Assembly: GCA_022843465.1 (NCBI GenBank)
Contig: JALHNO010000017.1
Location: 38,244 to 102,243 of the forward strand
Length of the DNA: 64,000 nt
Direction of reading: 5' to 3'
Source: Pseudomonadota bacterium
GTDB taxonomy: Bacteria > Pseudomonadota > Gammaproteobacteria > Xanthomonadales > Ahniellaceae
This document shows positions 17,497 to 27,062 of this stretch, one piece after another. The notes under the pieces are model-generated. The model did no database searches and was not told the origin of the DNA. It saw only the letters and a program-made list of their open reading frames with translations. Within the stretch, counting starts at the first letter, position 1. Each line of letters starts with the position of its first letter. The translations under genes and the position numbers were made by a program.

Positions 17497-18792
17497 TCAG
17501 TCCGCTTCGAGCGGGATCGACCTGCCTGCCTTCACCACCCCGCGGACCTGCCGCAGACATTCGATATCCGCCAGCGGATTGCAGGCCACGGCCACCAGAT
17601 CGGCCGCCTTGCCCGGCTTGATCGAACCGAGTTCGGCTTCCTTGCCGAGCAGCCTGGCCGATTCAATGGTGGCCGACTGCAGCGCCTGCAGCGGTGTCAG
17701 GCCATGGCGCACCATGTAGGCGAACTGCAGCGCGTTGTCGCCATGCGGGTAGACCCCGCTGTCGGTGCCATAGGCGATGCGCACGCCGGCGGCGACCGCC
17801 TTGCGGAATCCGGCGCGCTGGGTCTCGGTGGTTTCCAGGTTCTTGCGCAGGATTTCTTCGGACCAGCCATCACGGCGACCGACGCGGTCGATGTAGTCGC
17901 CGTTGTAGATGTCGGCCACCAGCCAGGTGCCGGCAGCCTTCATCATTGCGATCGCCTCATCGTCCATCAATGAACCGTGCTCGATCGAGCGGACACCCGC
18001 GCGCACGGCATACTTGATGCCTTCGGCGCCATGGGCATGGGCGGTCACGAACTTCCCGCGTCGGGCAGCGGCGTCCACGGCGGCGCGGATCTCGGCCTCG
18101 GAGTACTCCGACTCGCCGGGTTCGGTACCGGCAGTCAGCACGGCTCCGGTGGCAATCACCTTGATGAAGTCGGCGCCGTGGTCGATCAGGGCATTGACCT
18201 TTACGCGCACCTGCTTGGGACCGCGCGCAACACCGCGACGGAACTCCTCCGGCACCTTGACGCCTTTGGCCAGTCCGGTGATTTCACCGCCGCCCTGCGG
18301 GATGGTGATGTAGGCGCCGGCGACGAACATCCTGGGCCCGGGAATCAGACCGGCGTTGATGGCATCGCGCAGCGCGACATCGGCAAAGCCGCGATAGACG
18401 CCGACATCGCGCACGGTGGTGAATCCGGCCTGCAGGGTGTCGCGGGCATTGCGGGCGCCGATAAAGGCGTCGCGGGCAGGATGGCTGTTCAGCGGTGCCG
18501 CCGGATCGGCACTCTGGCCCTCATCCGCGAGGTGGGTATGCATGTCCATCAAACCCGGCACGACGACATGGGCCGACCAGTCGAGCACGGGGCGCGCATC
18601 CCGGGTCGAATCGTCCCAGGGCGCGATCGAGACGATGCTGCCGCCCCTCAGCACGATGTGCTGATCCCGCAGCAGCGCTCCGGTTTCAACATCCACCAGC
18701 GTTCCGGCGCGAATGCGCTCGATGGTTGCTGCAAGACTCACCGCGGGCATCGCCGCACCCAGCATCGCCATCAGCAACACCGGCCGCCTCAT
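17497..18792 (-). CDS. Secreted metal-dependent amidohydrolase (Xaa-dipeptidase/imidazolonepropionase-like)
   Basis: 431 residues with a signal peptide (VLLMAMLGAAMPAVSLAA), so periplasmic or secreted. The amidohydrolase superfamily metal ligands are visible: MDMHTHL (HxH), the bridging-lysine region DFIKVIATG, HAHG, RSIEHGS and the Asp in YGTDSGVYPHG. The late block LTPLQALQSATIESARLLG and GSIKPGKAADLVAV are family hallmarks. Characterised relatives cleave C-terminal residues from Xaa-Arg/Lys or Xaa-Pro dipeptides, or cyclic amides. The gene overlaps the upstream Rieske oxygenase gene by 4 bp, so both are one operon. That pairing suggests sequential attack on an amide or N-acyl compound, though the substrate is unknown. 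Confidence 0.87.
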   Translation of the reverse strand: MRRPVLLMAMLGAAMPAVSLAATIERIRAGTLVDVETGALLRDQHIVLRGGSIVSIAPWDDSTRDARPVLDWSAHVVVPGLMDMHTHLADEGQSADPAAPLNSHPARDAFIGARNARDTLQAGFTTVRDVGVYRGFADVALRDAINAGLIPGPRMFVAGAYITIPQGGGEITGLAKGVKVPEEFRRGVARGPKQVRVKVNALIDHGADFIKVIATGAVLTAGTEPGESEYSEAEIRAAVDAAARRGKFVTAHAHGAEGIKYAVRAGVRSIEHGSLMDDEAIAMMKAAGTWLVADIYNGDYIDRVGRRDGWSEEILRKNLETTETQRAGFRKAVAAGVRIAYGTDSGVYPHGDNALQFAYMVRHGLTPLQALQSATIESARLLGKEAELGSIKPGKAADLVAVACNPLADIECLRQVRGVVKAGRSIPLEAD

Positions 18793-19856
18793 GGGCGCAC
18801 CCCGGCGGCGGCGTAAGCCGCACGCAACTGGTTGTGGAAATGCCAGACGCCACTCTCCCGTTTGGGACAGAGCCGGCCGGCATCGTAGGTACCGGATGCC
18901 AGGCCACGCTGCACCGCTTCGCAGATCATGATGTCCTCGTGCTGGACTTCATCGCTGAACTCCTTGTCGCGCGCGATGCGTGCCTGTGCCGCGGCATCTT
19001 CGGCATAGTAGTAATCAAACTCGACACGGCAGCGATCCGGCGCCAGTGGCAGGATGCGATTGGTCTGCATGCGGCCCGGCATGATGTTGAGCATGACGTT
19101 GGGATAGACAAAATAGTAATAGGCATCGCCGCTGCCGTAGATCTCTTCGCTGTCGCGCAGAGGCGAGTGCTGCAGCGATTGCCACGGGAACAGCTCGGTA
19201 TCGTAGGCACGGTAATCGAGCACCTTGGACAAACCCGGATGCACATGCGGCAGATGATAGCCCTCGAGAAAGTTGTCGATGTAGACCTTCCAGTTGCAGC
19301 CGACTTCATAACTGTCGCGCCGCAGGAAGCGCATCCCGGCCGGATTGATCGGCGCGATCCGCGCCGCGATGCCGGCATAGACCTCATCGAACTCGGCCAC
19401 CGCCTCATCAAGCGCCACAAACACCAGGCCCTGCCACTCGTGCACGCGCAATGGCGGCAGCCGGATATCGGCGACGTCAAAATCCTCAGCGCCCTGCATC
19501 TCCGGTGCGCTGCGCAACTGGCCGTCGAGCGCATAGGTCCAGCCGTGATACTTGCAATGGAGGGCACGCGCACCCTTGCCATTGCACAGTGCCAACGGCC
19601 CGGCGCGATGCCGGCAGACATTGGGAAAGGCGCGCAGCACGCCATCCTGGCCACGCACCAGCAGCACCGGCACCTTGCCGATCCGTTCGACCACATGGTC
19701 GCCCGGCTCGCTCAATTGATCCTGACGCGCCAGTAGCTGCCAGCTGCGCGCGAACACTGCGCGGTGTTCGAGATAGAGCATGTCCTGGCCAAAATAATGG
19801 TGCGCGGACAGCGCCCGCGCCTGCTCCAGCGGACGACTGATTTCATGTGCTTGCAT
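18789..19856 (-). CDS. Rieske non-heme iron oxygenase, alpha-subunit type
   Basis: 355 residues from the ATG that starts MQAHEISRPLEQ. The Rieske [2Fe-2S] ligands are C81-x-H83 (NVCRHRAG) and C101-x2-H104 (HCKYHGW). The catalytic iron site shows NWKVYIDNFLEGYHLPHVH with H201 and H206, and an aspartate further on. The layout resembles the single-component-oxygenase branch that includes choline monooxygenase, GbcA, carnitine oxygenase and stachydrine demethylase, rather than ring dioxygenases with a beta subunit; no beta-subunit or reductase gene is nearby, so electrons must come from elsewhere. It forms a two-gene operon with the secreted amidohydrolase and is divergent from the DmpA-type peptidase. 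Confidence 0.88.
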   Translation of the reverse strand: MQAHEISRPLEQARALSAHHYFGQDMLYLEHRAVFARSWQLLARQDQLSEPGDHVVERIGKVPVLLVRGQDGVLRAFPNVCRHRAGPLALCNGKGARALHCKYHGWTYALDGQLRSAPEMQGAEDFDVADIRLPPLRVHEWQGLVFVALDEAVAEFDEVYAGIAARIAPINPAGMRFLRRDSYEVGCNWKVYIDNFLEGYHLPHVHPGLSKVLDYRAYDTELFPWQSLQHSPLRDSEEIYGSGDAYYYFVYPNVMLNIMPGRMQTNRILPLAPDRCRVEFDYYYAEDAAAQARIARDKEFSDEVQHEDIMICEAVQRGLASGTYDAGRLCPKRESGVWHFHNQLRAAYAAAGVRP

Positions 19857-19914
19857 AGGCGAGTCCCCGACAGCGATATGATCCGACGCTAGCAGACTAC
19901 AGCGGAGTGTGACC

Positions 19915-21075
19915 ATGCGCAGCGGTGCCGGTTTGTTGTTGGCCCTGTACGCGCTCGGCAGCAGCGCATTGGCCGAAGCACCGCGTGCGCGCGATCTCGG
20001 TGTGCCCTTCGAGGGCAGGCCCGGCGCACTCAATGCCATCACCGATATCGCGGGCGTCCAGGTGGGCCATGTCACCCTGATCGAGGATCGCGTGGATGGC
20101 AGCAAGGTGCGCACCGGCGTGACCGCGATCCTGCCACGCGGTGCCGAGACTGCGCAGTTGCCCGTGTTCGCCGGCTGGTTTGCACTCAATGGCAATGGCG
20201 AGATGACCGGCACTGCCTGGATCGACGAATCCGGCCAGCTCGAGGGCCCGGTGATGCTGACCAATACCCATAGCGTCGGTGTCGTCCGCGATGCCCTGAT
20301 TGCCTACCGCGTGAAGGCCGGCGATGCTGATGCATCCGGCTACTGGTGGTCGCTGCCGGTCGTTGCTGAAACCTGGGACGGCCACCTCAATGACATCAAT
20401 GGTTTTCATGTGCGGGCCGCACATGCGGTCGACGCCATCGCCAATGCGCAGGCCGGACCGGTAGCCGAAGGCAGTGTCGGTGGCGGCACCGGCATGATCT
20501 GCCATGAATACAAGTGCGGTATCGGCACATCGTCCCGGCGCACCCGCAGCGGCGGTCGTGAATATCTGGTCGGGGTGCTGGTGCAGGCCAACTACGGACT
20601 GCGCGACAGCCTGCGGATTGCCGGGGTTCCGGTAGGCGCGCATCTGCGCAACGATCGCATCTACAGCGAGCCCGATCCCGCTGCCGGCGACACCGGATCG
20701 ATCATCATCGTCGTCGCCACCGATGCACCCCTGCTGCCGCATCAACTCAAGCGCATGGCGCGACGCGCCGGCATGGGTCTGGCGCGAATGGGCAGCTATG
20801 CCGGCAACGGCTCGGGCGATATTTTTCTGGCGTTCTCCACTGCCCGAGCCAAGGCGTCGGCAGAGTCCAGACTGAGTTCCGCCGAATTCCTCGGCAACGA
20901 TGATCTGGACCCCTTGTTCGAGGCCACGGTGCAGGCGACCGAAGAAGCCATTGTCAATGCCATGATTGCCGCCCGTGATATGCAGGGACACGAGGGGCAC
21001 TATGCCCGTGCGATCGATCATCGCGATCTGGTCCGACTGCTCAAGCGCTTCCGCCGCTATCAAGCCGCCGATTGA
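19915..21075 (+). CDS. P1-family (DmpA/BapA-type) aminopeptidase, secreted
   Basis: 386 residues from the ATG at 19915, which has GGAG seven bases upstream; a GTG six bases earlier is possible. The N-terminus is a signal peptide (LLLALYALGSSALAEA). Signature blocks of the Ntn-fold P1 family are present: GALNAITDIAGVQVGHVT, MLTNTHSVGVVRDA, GSVGGGTGM, and the autoprocessing site in GIGTSSR, where the new N-terminal Ser acts as nucleophile. Members process themselves into two chains and remove N-terminal L- or D-residues; BapA enzymes cleave beta-peptides. It is divergent from the Rieske gene and converges with the S9 peptidase. Confidence 0.92.
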   Translation: MRSGAGLLLALYALGSSALAEAPRARDLGVPFEGRPGALNAITDIAGVQVGHVTLIEDRVDGSKVRTGVTAILPRGAETAQLPVFAGWFALNGNGEMTGTAWIDESGQLEGPVMLTNTHSVGVVRDALIAYRVKAGDADASGYWWSLPVVAETWDGHLNDINGFHVRAAHAVDAIANAQAGPVAEGSVGGGTGMICHEYKCGIGTSSRRTRSGGREYLVGVLVQANYGLRDSLRIAGVPVGAHLRNDRIYSEPDPAAGDTGSIIIVVATDAPLLPHQLKRMARRAGMGLARMGSYAGNGSGDIFLAFSTARAKASAESRLSSAEFLGNDDLDPLFEATVQATEEAIVNAMIAARDMQGHEGHYARAIDHRDLVRLLKRFRRYQAAD

Positions 21076-21083
21076 TCCGGGTC

Positions 21084-23093
21084 TCACGGCAACGGCGCGC
21101 GCAGGTACCTGTCGTACCAGTCCAGCGTGCGCTGCAGCCGATCGCGCAGATAACTCGGCACGCTCAGGCCATGGTGCTCGCTGGGATAGATCACCAGGCG
21201 CGTCGGCACATTCAGTGAGCGCAGTGCCTGGAACATCTGTTCGGCACCCAGACAGGGCACATTGGCATCGAGTTCGGCGCACTGGAACAGGGTCGGCGTG
21301 CGGATACGGTCGGCATGCAGGAAGGGAAAGCTGGCGCGGTCATAGGCGGCGCGATCACGCCAGGGCAAACCGAGCTCAAGCTCGTACTCGCGTATGTACT
21401 GATCGTGGCCGTACAGCGCATACATGTTCGACGCGCCGGCGCCACTGACCGCCGCGGCAAAACGGGTATCACGGGCGATCACCGCATTGCTCAGGATCGA
21501 TCCATAGCTCCAGCCACCCACGCCCAGACGTTTGGGATCGGCAATACCCATCGCCACCACGTGATCGACCGCAGCCAGGGCATCCTCCACATCGAGCCGT
21601 CCCCAGTCGGCGTAGATCGCCCGCGAGAAATCAAAACCACGCCCGGAACTGCCACGCGGATTGACCGCGACCACGGCATAACCCTGGGCGGCATAGACCT
21701 GCCAATCCGCCATGAACTCGTGGCTGAACTGGTAAACCGGACCACCGTGCAGACGCAGCAAGGTCGGATAGCGCCGGCCTGGCTCGTAGCCTGCGGGACG
21801 CACCAGCATGCCTTCGATTGCAGTGCCATCGGCGCTGTTGAAGTGAATCGCCTCGACCCTGGCAAGCTGGCGATCGCGGAGCCAGCCATTGTGATCGGAC
21901 AGTGGCCGCAGGCCGCCCTTTTCGACCGCCGAGATTTCATACGGCCGTGCATCATCACCACCCAGCACCACGATGCGCCCGGATGCCGAGACATCGAGGT
22001 CGTAGTCGAAGCGCGCCCCATGAGTCAGCGCCTGCACCTTGCCGCTCGCCACATCGATGCGCGACAGATGAGTCACCCGGCTGTGTTCAATCAGGGCGTA
22101 CACGCTGCGGCCATCGGGCGACCAGCGCGGCTTGCTGAAACAGCGGTCGATCAAGGCCGGCTGGCTGGCGCGGCCGGTGGCCACCTCAATGACGGCGAGC
22201 TGCCAGGGCGCGTAGTAGATCCACTTGTCCTCGCCACTCTGCAGATAGGCGATGCGACGACTGTCCGGGCTCCAGGCCGGTCGCGACTCCCAGTACGGAT
22301 CCAGATCTGATCCGGGGAAGGTCGTCAACTGGCGCTCGCTGCCGCCAGCGCGCGCCTCGATCAGATAGATGTCGAAATTCAGATGACGATCCGGATCGGC
22401 ACCGCGCTTGCTGACATAGGCAATCAACTTTCCGTCCGGCGACCAGGCCGGCAGCTGCTCGTCATGCGCCCCGGACGTCAGCTGGTCAAGCCGGCCATCG
22501 GCAATCGTGTACAGATAGAGATGACTGCGCCTGTTGCCCAGATAGCCGCGGCCGTCCTCGCGGAACTGATAACGATCGATCACGATCGGTGCCGGCGTGC
22601 GCACCGAACCGGAAACGGGCTCCCCGGGATCGTAGGCGATCAGGGCCAGCTGCTTGCCGTCCGGCGACCAGACGAAATCCTCGACGCCCTGGGCAAGCGC
22701 CGTCAATCGCTGCGGTTCGCCGCCCGCACGCGGCATCACCCAGACCTGGGGCTTGGGTTCCGACTCGCTACCCTGTGGGCGATCCGACAGGAACGCAAGC
22801 TGACGACCATCGGCCGACCACTGCGGCCGCCACTCGCTGCTGGCTTCGGTCTGGGTCAGGCGGACGCGGCCACGGCCATCGAAGCCGACGCGCCAGAGAT
22901 CTGATTGCTGTTCGTCGCGCTGCAGATTCGACTCCGTCACCGTGTAGGCAAGCCAACGACCATCGCTGCTGAGCGCGGGTTCGCTGACATCGGCGATCTT
23001 CAACACGTCGTCAATTGAAAACAGGTTGCCGGCGCGCAATTGCACCGGCGTAGTCGATACCGCGAAGGCAACCGCAATCGCCGCAATTCTCAT
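21084..23093 (-). CDS. S9-family serine peptidase (acylaminoacyl/prolyl-oligopeptidase type), secreted
   Basis: 669 residues with an N-terminal signal-like segment. Residues ~25-400 form a beta-propeller of TolB/WD-type repeats (SPDGKQLAL, SADGRQLAF, SPDSRRIAY). The C-terminal alpha/beta hydrolase has the nucleophile in GWSYGS (about residue 530), Asp in the ELDANVPCLGAEQMF region and His in SEHHGL. Such enzymes cleave short peptides or remove acylated or dipeptide N-termini in the periplasm. Its start overlaps the upstream TolB-PHP gene stop by 4 bp, placing it last in the long minus-strand operon led by the aminotransferases. Confidence 0.93.
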   Translation of the reverse strand: MRIAAIAVAFAVSTTPVQLRAGNLFSIDDVLKIADVSEPALSSDGRWLAYTVTESNLQRDEQQSDLWRVGFDGRGRVRLTQTEASSEWRPQWSADGRQLAFLSDRPQGSESEPKPQVWVMPRAGGEPQRLTALAQGVEDFVWSPDGKQLALIAYDPGEPVSGSVRTPAPIVIDRYQFREDGRGYLGNRRSHLYLYTIADGRLDQLTSGAHDEQLPAWSPDGKLIAYVSKRGADPDRHLNFDIYLIEARAGGSERQLTTFPGSDLDPYWESRPAWSPDSRRIAYLQSGEDKWIYYAPWQLAVIEVATGRASQPALIDRCFSKPRWSPDGRSVYALIEHSRVTHLSRIDVASGKVQALTHGARFDYDLDVSASGRIVVLGGDDARPYEISAVEKGGLRPLSDHNGWLRDRQLARVEAIHFNSADGTAIEGMLVRPAGYEPGRRYPTLLRLHGGPVYQFSHEFMADWQVYAAQGYAVVAVNPRGSSGRGFDFSRAIYADWGRLDVEDALAAVDHVVAMGIADPKRLGVGGWSYGSILSNAVIARDTRFAAAVSGAGASNMYALYGHDQYIREYELELGLPWRDRAAYDRASFPFLHADRIRTPTLFQCAELDANVPCLGAEQMFQALRSLNVPTRLVIYPSEHHGLSVPSYLRDRLQRTLDWYDRYLRAPLP

Positions 23094-25645
23094 GGCAGGC
23101 TTCCGCTGGATTGTGTTGGCACTGGCTCGGCCAGGGTCTGAAAGCGCGCGAGCGCGGCACGAAGATAGTCGAGGGTTTCGCTGCGTTCGCGGGTGTCGTT
23201 GTAATCATCGCGCGCCTCGGCAGCCGCCAGCACGCGTTGCATCCATCCAACAAAATAGCGCGCATCGGCGCGCACGGTTGCCGGTTCCACGTCGCCGCCC
23301 AGCCAAACCGGATTGGTCGATGCATAGGGATAGAGATCGAGCACCAGCGGATCGGCGCCGGCATTCCAGGCACGCAGCAACAGCCAGCCACCGGATTTCA
23401 GCTTGAGGCTCCCCTTCGCGTCCAGACTGCGCCGATCACCGCGCAATCTGAAGCTGCGGACCACCTGTCCGTTGTGCACGAGCTCCAGATGCTCGATGGC
23501 CACCGGAGAACGCAGGGCCAACTGGAATTGCACGGTGGTCGGCGCCCGCGCAATCAACTGCCCGGGCGCCACTCCATCCACCAGCAGACCCAGCAGCGGA
23601 CCATTGCTGACGAATCCGCGCCCGGCTTTCAACGCGGCACGGGTGATGACCGCATCGCTGTCACCACCGGTATCCAGAAACACCCGGTTGAGCCCGACCG
23701 GACCGCGCAGCGAGGCATAGTTGGCCATCGCATCGGTGCCTGCTCCCGCGCTGATCCGCAAACCGAGATTCAACAGGCGATACCAGGCTGCCGCGGTGGC
23801 GCGATGATCGGAGAAACCCACCACCTCGAGATAATCGACCTTGCCGTGTATGGCGTCTGCAGGCAGCTGATGACTGAGACTGGTTTCCTTCGCGGGCTCG
23901 ATCATCCAGTCAAAGGGATGGACGTAACCGACCAGACCACCCTGGGCGTGGGCCAGATCGGCAATCACGCCGTTGTGCGGGTAGGGACTGCTCAGTGCCG
24001 TGTGCCGGTAGGCGGCAAAGTCAGGCGTCAGCAGATGATCACCCAGGTGCAGCAGACCCAGATGCCCCCAGAAACTGGTGTGGTATTCCTGTGCCTGCAG
24101 CACGCTGACCGACGAACCCGCCAGCGGTTCGGCATCCGGACGGAAGTGCGCAATGTCGGGAATGCGTTCCTCCTTGTTCACGATCAGATTGTGCACCTGG
24201 TCGAGGTCCTCGGCGCGCGCCTGCAACGCCAGCCGTTCCGGCGTATTGCGGTAGTGACCCCCGTAGTTCATATGCACGTGCAGATCGGCGCTGATGAAGT
24301 CGCCGTATTGCCTGGGCAGGCGCATCGCCTTCAACTGCGCCGCGACATGCAGGGTTTCGCCGGCGCGTGCATTGAACGAGCGCTGCCAGGGCGCATGCTC
24401 GAAGCCGTGCTGAATCCGAATTCGGGTTGCTCCAACCGGGACATCGAGGCGGCACGGCGAAACACAATGAAAGTACTGGGTCTCGATGGCCTGGCGGGCC
24501 CGGTCGAAGCCGTCATCGCCATGCAACCAGGCGTCATCCGGCGCATGCGCACGACCATCCTCAGCAAGCACCGATACCCGTGCCGGCACGCGCTGGCCCT
24601 CGGCATTGCGGACATCGATGATCAGGGGCACGTGCGGTCGCAGCGTTTGGCGCTGCGACGCAGTGATCGTGCGCGTGGCGCCGCCGACGACCTGCAGCAC
24701 CCGCAGTGCGGTATTGCCATCGCGGTTGTCGATATAGCCGATCTTGCGGGCGTCAGGCGACCAGCGCGCCTGGCGACGATCGAAATCACCAAAGGTCAGC
24801 GGCAGCGGTGCGGCACCGTCAGCTGTCGTCAGCCAGAGTTGATGGCTCGGGCCACCGCGGTAACTGCTGTACATCAGGCGACGACCGTCAGGCGCCAGTT
24901 CGGGACGTGCCGCCCAGCTGGTTTCTTCACTGAGCACTTTGCGGCGCTCGCTCGGGTTCAGCACGTTCACCGCCCAGAGATCACCACTGCCCCAGACCAC
25001 CTCGGCATTGCCGACGTAGTAGAGGGTCTTGCCATCGGGCGACCACGACGGATTGATCGCATGATCGATCGCCGAGTAGTAATAGCGCTCGATGTTGCTG
25101 CGACGCTCGCCCAGCAGACGACGGGGCTGTTGCAGACCCTGCGCACCGAGCTCGGCGATATAGAGATTGAAGTGCCCGCCGTCCTGCGTCGACACCCACA
25201 CCAGTTGCCTGCCATCCGGCGAAATCCGTGGCTCGACATTGACCGCACCTGCCGAGGTCAACGGCTGCTCGACAGCATCAGTCAGACTGCGCCGCCAAAG
25301 CTCCATGGAACGCCCGTCGTAACGCACAAAAACAACGAAGCTGCCATCGGGCGCGACATCCGGCTGAAAATCGTAGGCCGCATGCGCGTGCGTCAGTTCA
25401 ACCGCCAGCGGCGCGTCGATCTGCTGCCACCATAGCGATCCGGCCATGCTGTAGATGAGCGTATCGCCATCCGGCATGAAGCTCAGCGCGGACGGCCCGG
25501 TGGTCAACTGGGGAAGGTAGAGCTCGCGCCAGTAGTAGCTGTGCGGCAGATCGACCTGGGCCAGCACCGGCGCCCGTTCGGCCTGCACGGCAAGGCTCAT
25601 CAGCAGGCTCGCTGCGGCGTAGACGATGCATCGGCGCAAACACAT
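23090..25645 (-). CDS. TolB-propeller protein fused to a CehA/McbA-type PHP metallohydrolase
   Basis: 851 residues with a signal peptide (AAASLLMSLAVQA). Residues ~50-330 carry six or more PD40/TolB-type blades with SPDG motifs (ISPDGRQLVW, WSPDGKTLYY, APDGRRLMY). A linker domain follows (~340-440). The PHP-like metal site begins with ADLHVHMNYGG (D454-LHVH) and continues with GGLVGYVHPFD and SAGAGTDAMANY, as in the CehA/McbA family, which includes a carbaryl carbamate hydrolase. The C-terminal ~150 residues are beta-rich. It should hydrolyse an ester, amide or carbamate bond in the periplasm; the substrate is unknown. The aminotransferase gene stops 4 bp upstream of its start region, so it belongs to that operon. 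Confidence 0.83.
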   Translation of the reverse strand: MCLRRCIVYAAASLLMSLAVQAERAPVLAQVDLPHSYYWRELYLPQLTTGPSALSFMPDGDTLIYSMAGSLWWQQIDAPLAVELTHAHAAYDFQPDVAPDGSFVVFVRYDGRSMELWRRSLTDAVEQPLTSAGAVNVEPRISPDGRQLVWVSTQDGGHFNLYIAELGAQGLQQPRRLLGERRSNIERYYYSAIDHAINPSWSPDGKTLYYVGNAEVVWGSGDLWAVNVLNPSERRKVLSEETSWAARPELAPDGRRLMYSSYRGGPSHQLWLTTADGAAPLPLTFGDFDRRQARWSPDARKIGYIDNRDGNTALRVLQVVGGATRTITASQRQTLRPHVPLIIDVRNAEGQRVPARVSVLAEDGRAHAPDDAWLHGDDGFDRARQAIETQYFHCVSPCRLDVPVGATRIRIQHGFEHAPWQRSFNARAGETLHVAAQLKAMRLPRQYGDFISADLHVHMNYGGHYRNTPERLALQARAEDLDQVHNLIVNKEERIPDIAHFRPDAEPLAGSSVSVLQAQEYHTSFWGHLGLLHLGDHLLTPDFAAYRHTALSSPYPHNGVIADLAHAQGGLVGYVHPFDWMIEPAKETSLSHQLPADAIHGKVDYLEVVGFSDHRATAAAWYRLLNLGLRISAGAGTDAMANYASLRGPVGLNRVFLDTGGDSDAVITRAALKAGRGFVSNGPLLGLLVDGVAPGQLIARAPTTVQFQLALRSPVAIEHLELVHNGQVVRSFRLRGDRRSLDAKGSLKLKSGGWLLLRAWNAGADPLVLDLYPYASTNPVWLGGDVEPATVRADARYFVGWMQRVLAAAEARDDYNDTRERSETLDYLRAALARFQTLAEPVPTQSSGSLP

Positions 25646-25649
25646 TCGG

Positions 25650-26990
25650 TCAGCCCCTCAGACGCAGCGCAGCGTCGAGACTGGCGCGCAGCATCGCGAG
25701 GGCTTCATCGACTTCGGCCGCCGTGGTCGTCAATGGCGGCATGAAACGCACCGTGCTGCTGCCGCAGGACAGCAGCAGCAGACCGTGATGGAAGGCCTCG
25801 GTGATCAGGGCGTCGCAGAGTGCGCGCGCCGGCGTCCGTGCGGCATCGGCTTCGATCAGTTCCATCCCGATCATCAGACCACGGCCGCGCACCTCGCCGA
25901 TGCAGGGATACGCCGGCATCAGCGCACGCAATCCCTGCATGAAATGCTCGCCCAACTGCGCGGCGTGTTCGACCAGACCGGCAGCGACCAGATCGATCGT
26001 GGCATTGGCCGCTGCGCAGGTGATCGGGTTGCCCCCATAGGTATTGCCATGCGCGCCGCGCTTCCACTGCGCCATCAGGCTGCGGCGCGCCACCATGGCG
26101 CCGATCGGCAGACCCGAGCCCAGACCCTTGGCCAGGGTCATGATGTCGGGCGCTACACCGGCATGCTGACAGGCGAACATGCGGCCAGTGCGGCCGATGC
26201 CGGATTGCACCTCATCGAAGATCAGCAGGATGCCGTGGGCATCGCAGAGTGCGCGCAGGCCGGCAAGAAAACCCTCCGGCGGCACCAGATAGCCGCCCTC
26301 ACCCTGGATCGGCTCGACCAGGATGGCGGCCACTTCCGCAGCCGGCACGCTGCGTTCGAACAGCATGCGGATGTAGTCGAGCACCGCGACACCTTGATCG
26401 GCACCGGCGAACAACGGTCGGTAAGGGTCCGGAAACGGAACATGGGTGACACCGGGCATGGTCGGCGCAAACCCGAGCTGCTGGGTGTACTTGCTCGACG
26501 TGAAACTCAGCGAGCCCATCGTGCGGCCATGGAAGCCGCCGAGAAAACCAAGGTAGCGCGGTCGCCGGGTGACATAGCGCGCGAGCTTGAGCGCCGCCTC
26601 CACCGCCTCGGTGCCGGACTGGCACAGGAAGCTCAGCGCCGGCTCGTTCATTGGTGCGATCCGCGCCAGCCGCTCGCCGAGGCCGACCATCTGCTCATGC
26701 CAGTAGTCACTGGAAATATGCAGAAACTGTTCGGCGGCCGACTTCACCGCAGCGACCACCGCAGGATGCGCATGACCGGTGGCACAAACCGCGATACCGG
26801 CAGCAAAATCGAGATAACGGTTGCCATCGACGTCCCAGACCTCGGTACCACGACCATGCGACATCACGAACGGATAGTCGCGCGGATACGACGGCGAAAT
26901 GACCTCGGCGTCCCGCGCGATCAATGCGCGGGCCCTGGGCCCGGGCAGATCGCTGTGGCGCGTGGGCAGTCGGGCGGCAGCAGGTTTCAT
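25650..26990 (-). CDS. Class III aminotransferase, 4-aminobutyrate/omega-amino type
   Basis: 446 residues from the ATG preceded by an AAGGAG ribosome-binding site; a TTG 30 bp upstream is less likely. Fold-type I PLP enzyme: FLCQSGTEAVEAALKLAR cofactor-phosphate loop, ILVEPIQGEGGY, LIFDEVQSGIGRTG with the PLP-stacking Asp, and the Schiff-base lysine in IMTLAKGLGSG. The sequence is closest in style to GABA, 5-aminovalerate and acetylornithine aminotransferases, which remove terminal or beta amino groups with 2-oxoglutarate or pyruvate. It follows the CoA-transferase genes by 72 bp in the same operon, which contains a second, different class III enzyme. Confidence 0.9.
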   Translation of the reverse strand: MKPAAARLPTRHSDLPGPRARALIARDAEVISPSYPRDYPFVMSHGRGTEVWDVDGNRYLDFAAGIAVCATGHAHPAVVAAVKSAAEQFLHISSDYWHEQMVGLGERLARIAPMNEPALSFLCQSGTEAVEAALKLARYVTRRPRYLGFLGGFHGRTMGSLSFTSSKYTQQLGFAPTMPGVTHVPFPDPYRPLFAGADQGVAVLDYIRMLFERSVPAAEVAAILVEPIQGEGGYLVPPEGFLAGLRALCDAHGILLIFDEVQSGIGRTGRMFACQHAGVAPDIMTLAKGLGSGLPIGAMVARRSLMAQWKRGAHGNTYGGNPITCAAANATIDLVAAGLVEHAAQLGEHFMQGLRALMPAYPCIGEVRGRGLMIGMELIEADAARTPARALCDALITEAFHHGLLLLSCGSSTVRFMPPLTTTAAEVDEALAMLRASLDAALRLRG

Positions 26991-27062
26991 GGATGCGGCT
27001 CCTTGCTTGGGTTCGGGCAACTCGGGGCCAGCGGACCCTTTCGCTGGGCTTCGATGTGGACT

